Source: Desulfosporosinus sp. (GTDB lineage Bacteria; Bacillota; Desulfitobacteriia; Desulfitobacteriales; Desulfitobacteriaceae). Taken from it: a DNA stretch of 7,946 nucleotides. The notes beneath the pieces are model-generated. The model had not been told where the DNA came from, did not search any database, and saw only the letters and a program-made list of their open reading frames with translations. The first letter of the stretch is position 1, and every line of letters begins with the position of its first letter. Location of the stretch: positions 1 through 7,946 of the forward strand of contig DOPM01000024.1 of assembly GCA_003513495.1 (NCBI GenBank), in the 5' to 3' direction. This document shows positions 6,065 through 7,946 of the stretch, piece after piece. The translations under genes and the position numbers were made by a program.

Positions 6065-6823
6065 ATGTCGATTAAGGATAGGGTTGCCCTAATCACCGGC
6101 GCGGGAAGTGGGATCGGTGAGGTAGTCGCGAAGACCTTTGCACAACATGGGGCCGCGGTAATTGTTAATGATGTTAGTTCTGAACAAGCAAACCGGGTTG
6201 CGGATGAAATTACGAAGAGTGGTAACCGCGCCTTAGCGATCTGTTCAGATGTTTCCAAGAAACCACAGGTTACGGAAATGTTCAAAGCCGCAATGGATAC
6301 TTTCGGTCGTATTGATATTTTGATCAATAATGCAGGCATTGATAAACCTAAGGGAATAGTCGGAATAGCTGAAGAGGACTGGGACAGGATTATCAATATT
6401 AACCTCAAAGGACAATTCTTATGCTGTCAGGCAGCAGCTGCCTCCATGAAAGCGCAAAACTATGGTCGGATCATTAATATCTCTTCTCGCGCTTGGTTGG
6501 GTGGAGTTGGGCAGACCTGTTACTCCGCTTCTAAAGGTGGAGTGGTAAGTTTGACTAGAACCTTGGCCCTGGAGTTGGCCAAGAATCAGATCACTGTCAA
6601 TTGTATTGCCCCAGGAATTATTGAAACTCCTCTCTTTAGAACTCTTCCTGAAGATGCCATTGAGAGATTAATGAAGATGCAGCCAACTGGAAAGATAGGA
6701 AAGCCGGAAGACATTGCCTTAGGAGCGGAGTTTTTCGCAGATGACGACGCGAGCTATATCACTGGCCAGGTCATCTATATTTGCGGTGGCAAAAGCATTT
6801 ACAGTTCACTTTCAGTTATGTAA
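6065..6823 (+). CDS. bbsC: Short-chain dehydrogenase, BbsC-like subunit of hydroxybenzylsuccinyl-CoA dehydrogenase
   Basis: This 252-residue classical SDR shows the nucleotide-binding TGAGSGIG (11-18), Asp36 after beta-2 (favouring NAD over NADP), NNAG (88-91), Asn113, Ser140/141, and the catalytic YSASK with Tyr153 and Lys157. In the Thauera pathway BbsC and BbsD form one enzyme that oxidises 2-(alpha-hydroxybenzyl)succinyl-CoA to benzoylsuccinyl-CoA with NAD. This gene is 32 bp after bbsB, with SD AAAGGAGAA before the ATG at 6065, and 16 bp before its paralogue. The two proteins align without gaps over 250 residues at about 58% identity by hand count. I recall that the Thauera BbsC subunit is described as inactive, whereas this protein keeps all standard SDR motifs. 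The C/D assignment is by position only and could be swapped. Confidence 0.83.
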   Translation: MSIKDRVALITGAGSGIGEVVAKTFAQHGAAVIVNDVSSEQANRVADEITKSGNRALAICSDVSKKPQVTEMFKAAMDTFGRIDILINNAGIDKPKGIVGIAEEDWDRIININLKGQFLCCQAAAASMKAQNYGRIINISSRAWLGGVGQTCYSASKGGVVSLTRTLALELAKNQITVNCIAPGIIETPLFRTLPEDAIERLMKMQPTGKIGKPEDIALGAEFFADDDASYITGQVIYICGGKSIYSSLSVM

Positions 6824-6839
6824 AGAGGGGGGTGGCAGC

Positions 6840-7592
6840 ATGCATTTTGATAAACGTGTGGCTATGATTACGGGTTCAGGCGGCGGAATCGGTGAGGGTG
6901 TAGCCAAAAAACTAAGCGAATTAGGGGTTAAAGTTGTTATTAACGACGTTGACCAGGCAAAAGTAGATCGGGTGGTTCAAGAAATTAACGATAATGGCGG
7001 GGAAGCGGTGGGCATAGTCGCTGACATAACGAAGCTCGATGAAGTGGAAAACATGTTCAAGGCTATCGTAAGTCGGTTTGGAAAAATTGATATATTGGTC
7101 AATAACGCTGGGATTGCCAAAGATAGGGCGCTTAGGAAAATGACTGTGGAAGATTGGGATTCGGTCATTGCCGTAAATCTCAAGGGACAATTTCTGACTT
7201 GCAAAATTGCTTCAGAATACATGCGTGAGCAAAGCTTTGGTCGGATCGTTAATATTTCCTCCCGTGCTTGGTTAGGCGGGCCGGGTCAGGCAAACTATTC
7301 TGCTTCCAAAGGGGGAGTTGTAAGTTTGACCAGGACCTTGGCTTTGGAGCTTGGTAAGAGAGGGATCACGGTGAACTGTATTGCTCCGGGTTTAATCGAA
7401 ACGCCCTTGTGGGAGACCCTCCCAGATGATGTAAAGCAGCGGTTGTTAAAGGCGCAACCCACAGGCAAAATTGGTTCTCCAACGGATATAGCCCATGCAG
7501 TAGCGTACTTTGCTTCAGATGATGCGAACTATGTTACAGGACAGACTATTTTTGTTTGCGGTGGTAAAAGTCTGTTTGCTAATATCGGCTAA
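6840..7592 (+). CDS. bbsD: Short-chain dehydrogenase, BbsD-like subunit of hydroxybenzylsuccinyl-CoA dehydrogenase
   Basis: This 250-residue classical SDR shows TGSGGGIG (11-18), Asp36 in INDV (NAD-type), NNAG (88-91), Asn113, Ser140/141, Tyr153 and Lys157 in YSASK. It is co-linear with the preceding SDR, and residues 134-170 are almost identical between the two, including the unusual SSRAWLGG stretch. Synonymous positions in that block differ widely, so recent copying or gene conversion is unlikely and the conservation reflects protein constraint. The ATG at 6840 is chosen because GAGGGGGGTGG lies just ahead of it; the frame is open further upstream but that part overlaps the end of the previous gene. 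The likely reaction is NAD-dependent oxidation of 2-(alpha-hydroxybenzyl)succinyl-CoA, as a heteromer with the product of the gene before it. Confidence 0.85.
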   Translation: MHFDKRVAMITGSGGGIGEGVAKKLSELGVKVVINDVDQAKVDRVVQEINDNGGEAVGIVADITKLDEVENMFKAIVSRFGKIDILVNNAGIAKDRALRKMTVEDWDSVIAVNLKGQFLTCKIASEYMREQSFGRIVNISSRAWLGGPGQANYSASKGGVVSLTRTLALELGKRGITVNCIAPGLIETPLWETLPDDVKQRLLKAQPTGKIGSPTDIAHAVAYFASDDANYVTGQTIFVCGGKSLFANIG

Positions 7593-7610
7593 GTGGGTAG
7601 ATATTCGAAA

Positions 7611-7618
7611 GGGGGGGG
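7611..7618 (+). promoter_or_regulatory. Unusual poly-G ribosome binding site of bbsE
   Basis: Eight consecutive G residues (CGAAAGGGGGGGGAC) lie four bases before the GTG start at 7623. An SD made of one homopolymer is uncommon, and its length could vary by replication slippage, which would shift the spacing to the start codon. The SD function follows from its position; length variation is only a possibility. Confidence 0.5.
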
Positions 7619-7622
7619 ACTA

Positions 7623-7946
7623 GTGCAGAATAAAACAGCGGAGGGGACCGTTTTTAGTAACATGAGGATCGTCGAACTTGCTGGTGAATTAGGTGCTTAT
7701 ACGGGCAAGCTCTTTGCGGATCTGGGGGCTGACCTAATTCGTATTGAGGCTATGGAGGGAGATCCTACCCGGTTAGAAAAGCCCTTTTTTAATGAAACCC
7801 CTGGAATTGAAAATAGTCTTAGATATCAATATCTAAACACAAATAAAAAAGGAATTGTATTAGATATAACATCTCCAGAAGGGAAAGAGGTTTTTCTTAA
7901 GCTAATCAAAACAACCGATTTGCTAATTGAAAGCTTTCCTCCCGGA
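7623..7946 (+). CDS. bbsE: Class III CoA-transferase (CaiB/BaiF), BbsE-like, N-terminal part
   Basis: The frame is open from a GTG at 7623 to the window end, giving 108 residues of a protein that is usually about 400 long. Family signatures are visible: RIVELAGELGAYTGKLFADL (15-34) followed by GADLIRIEAMEGDPTR (35-50), LNTNKKG (71-77), and SPEGKEVF with a terminal IESFPPG. The catalytic Asp of class III transferases lies beyond the cut. Together with BbsF it would be succinyl-CoA:(R)-benzylsuccinate CoA-transferase, the step that activates benzylsuccinate. GTG is preferred because of the adjacent G-rich SD; the ATG at 7662 would remove 13 residues and has a GAGGGG too far upstream. BbsE versus BbsF is decided only by its place after bbsD. 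Confidence 0.82.
   Translation, partial: MQNKTAEGTVFSNMRIVELAGELGAYTGKLFADLGADLIRIEAMEGDPTRLEKPFFNETPGIENSLRYQYLNTNKKGIVLDITSPEGKEVFLKLIKTTDLLIESFPPG

Noticed and set aside
6040..6408. Minus-strand open frame of 122 codons opposite bbsC
   Set aside because: It overlaps a well-supported SDR gene, has no recognisable protein features, and looks like an antisense shadow frame.
6500..6600. Gene conversion between the two SDR genes in the near-identical protein block
   Set aside because: Synonymous codon positions differ widely between the copies, so the DNA was not recently homogenised.

Overview
The window reads as part of an anaerobic toluene (or close arylmethane) degradation locus from a low-GC Gram-positive anaerobe. 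The likely group is the Peptococcaceae and relatives (Desulfosporosinus, Desulfitobacterium, Desulfotomaculum types). This rests on AT-leaning codon use, strong purine-rich Shine-Dalgarno (SD) sites ahead of almost every gene, and the fumarate-addition gene set. The host assignment is an inference. All genes lie on the + strand.

Left block (1-3948), a benzylsuccinate synthase (bss) accessory region. It opens with the last 47 codons of a small cysteine-containing protein that looks like the beta subunit BssB. A perfect 18-bp hairpin follows (150-189), then a MoxR-type AAA+ ATPase (BssE-like), a VWA-domain protein, and the radical-SAM activase BssD with two 4Fe-4S ferredoxin motifs. BssD would install the glycyl radical on the catalytic subunit BssA, which is not in the window and presumably lies upstream. 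The ATPase and VWA protein form a pair of the MoxR/VWA (CbbQ/CbbO, NorQ/NorD) kind, probably remodelling or maturing the synthase.

Intergenic block (3949-4431). About 480 bp without a convincing gene. It holds a 16-bp dyad, a hairpin with a T-run (likely terminator of the left operon), a sequence with the spacing and core bases of a sigma-54 promoter, and short direct repeats.

Right block (4432-7946), the start of a bbs operon in the order known from Thauera and Azoarcus: bbsA (Zn-ribbon/OB-fold DUF35 protein), bbsB (thiolase), bbsC and bbsD (paired short-chain dehydrogenases) and bbsE (class III CoA-transferase, cut by the window end). These enzymes would activate (R)-benzylsuccinate to its CoA thioester and oxidise it to benzoyl-CoA plus succinyl-CoA. 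The later genes (bbsF, bbsG, bbsH) would be expected downstream.

Together the two blocks pair the synthase's activation machinery with the beta-oxidation of its product. The true substrate (toluene, xylene, cresol or 2-methylnaphthalene) cannot be read from these genes alone. The least explained parts are the ATPase/VWA pair next to a glycyl-radical enzyme, the regulatory intergenic region, and a BbsC-type subunit that keeps a full set of catalytic motifs.
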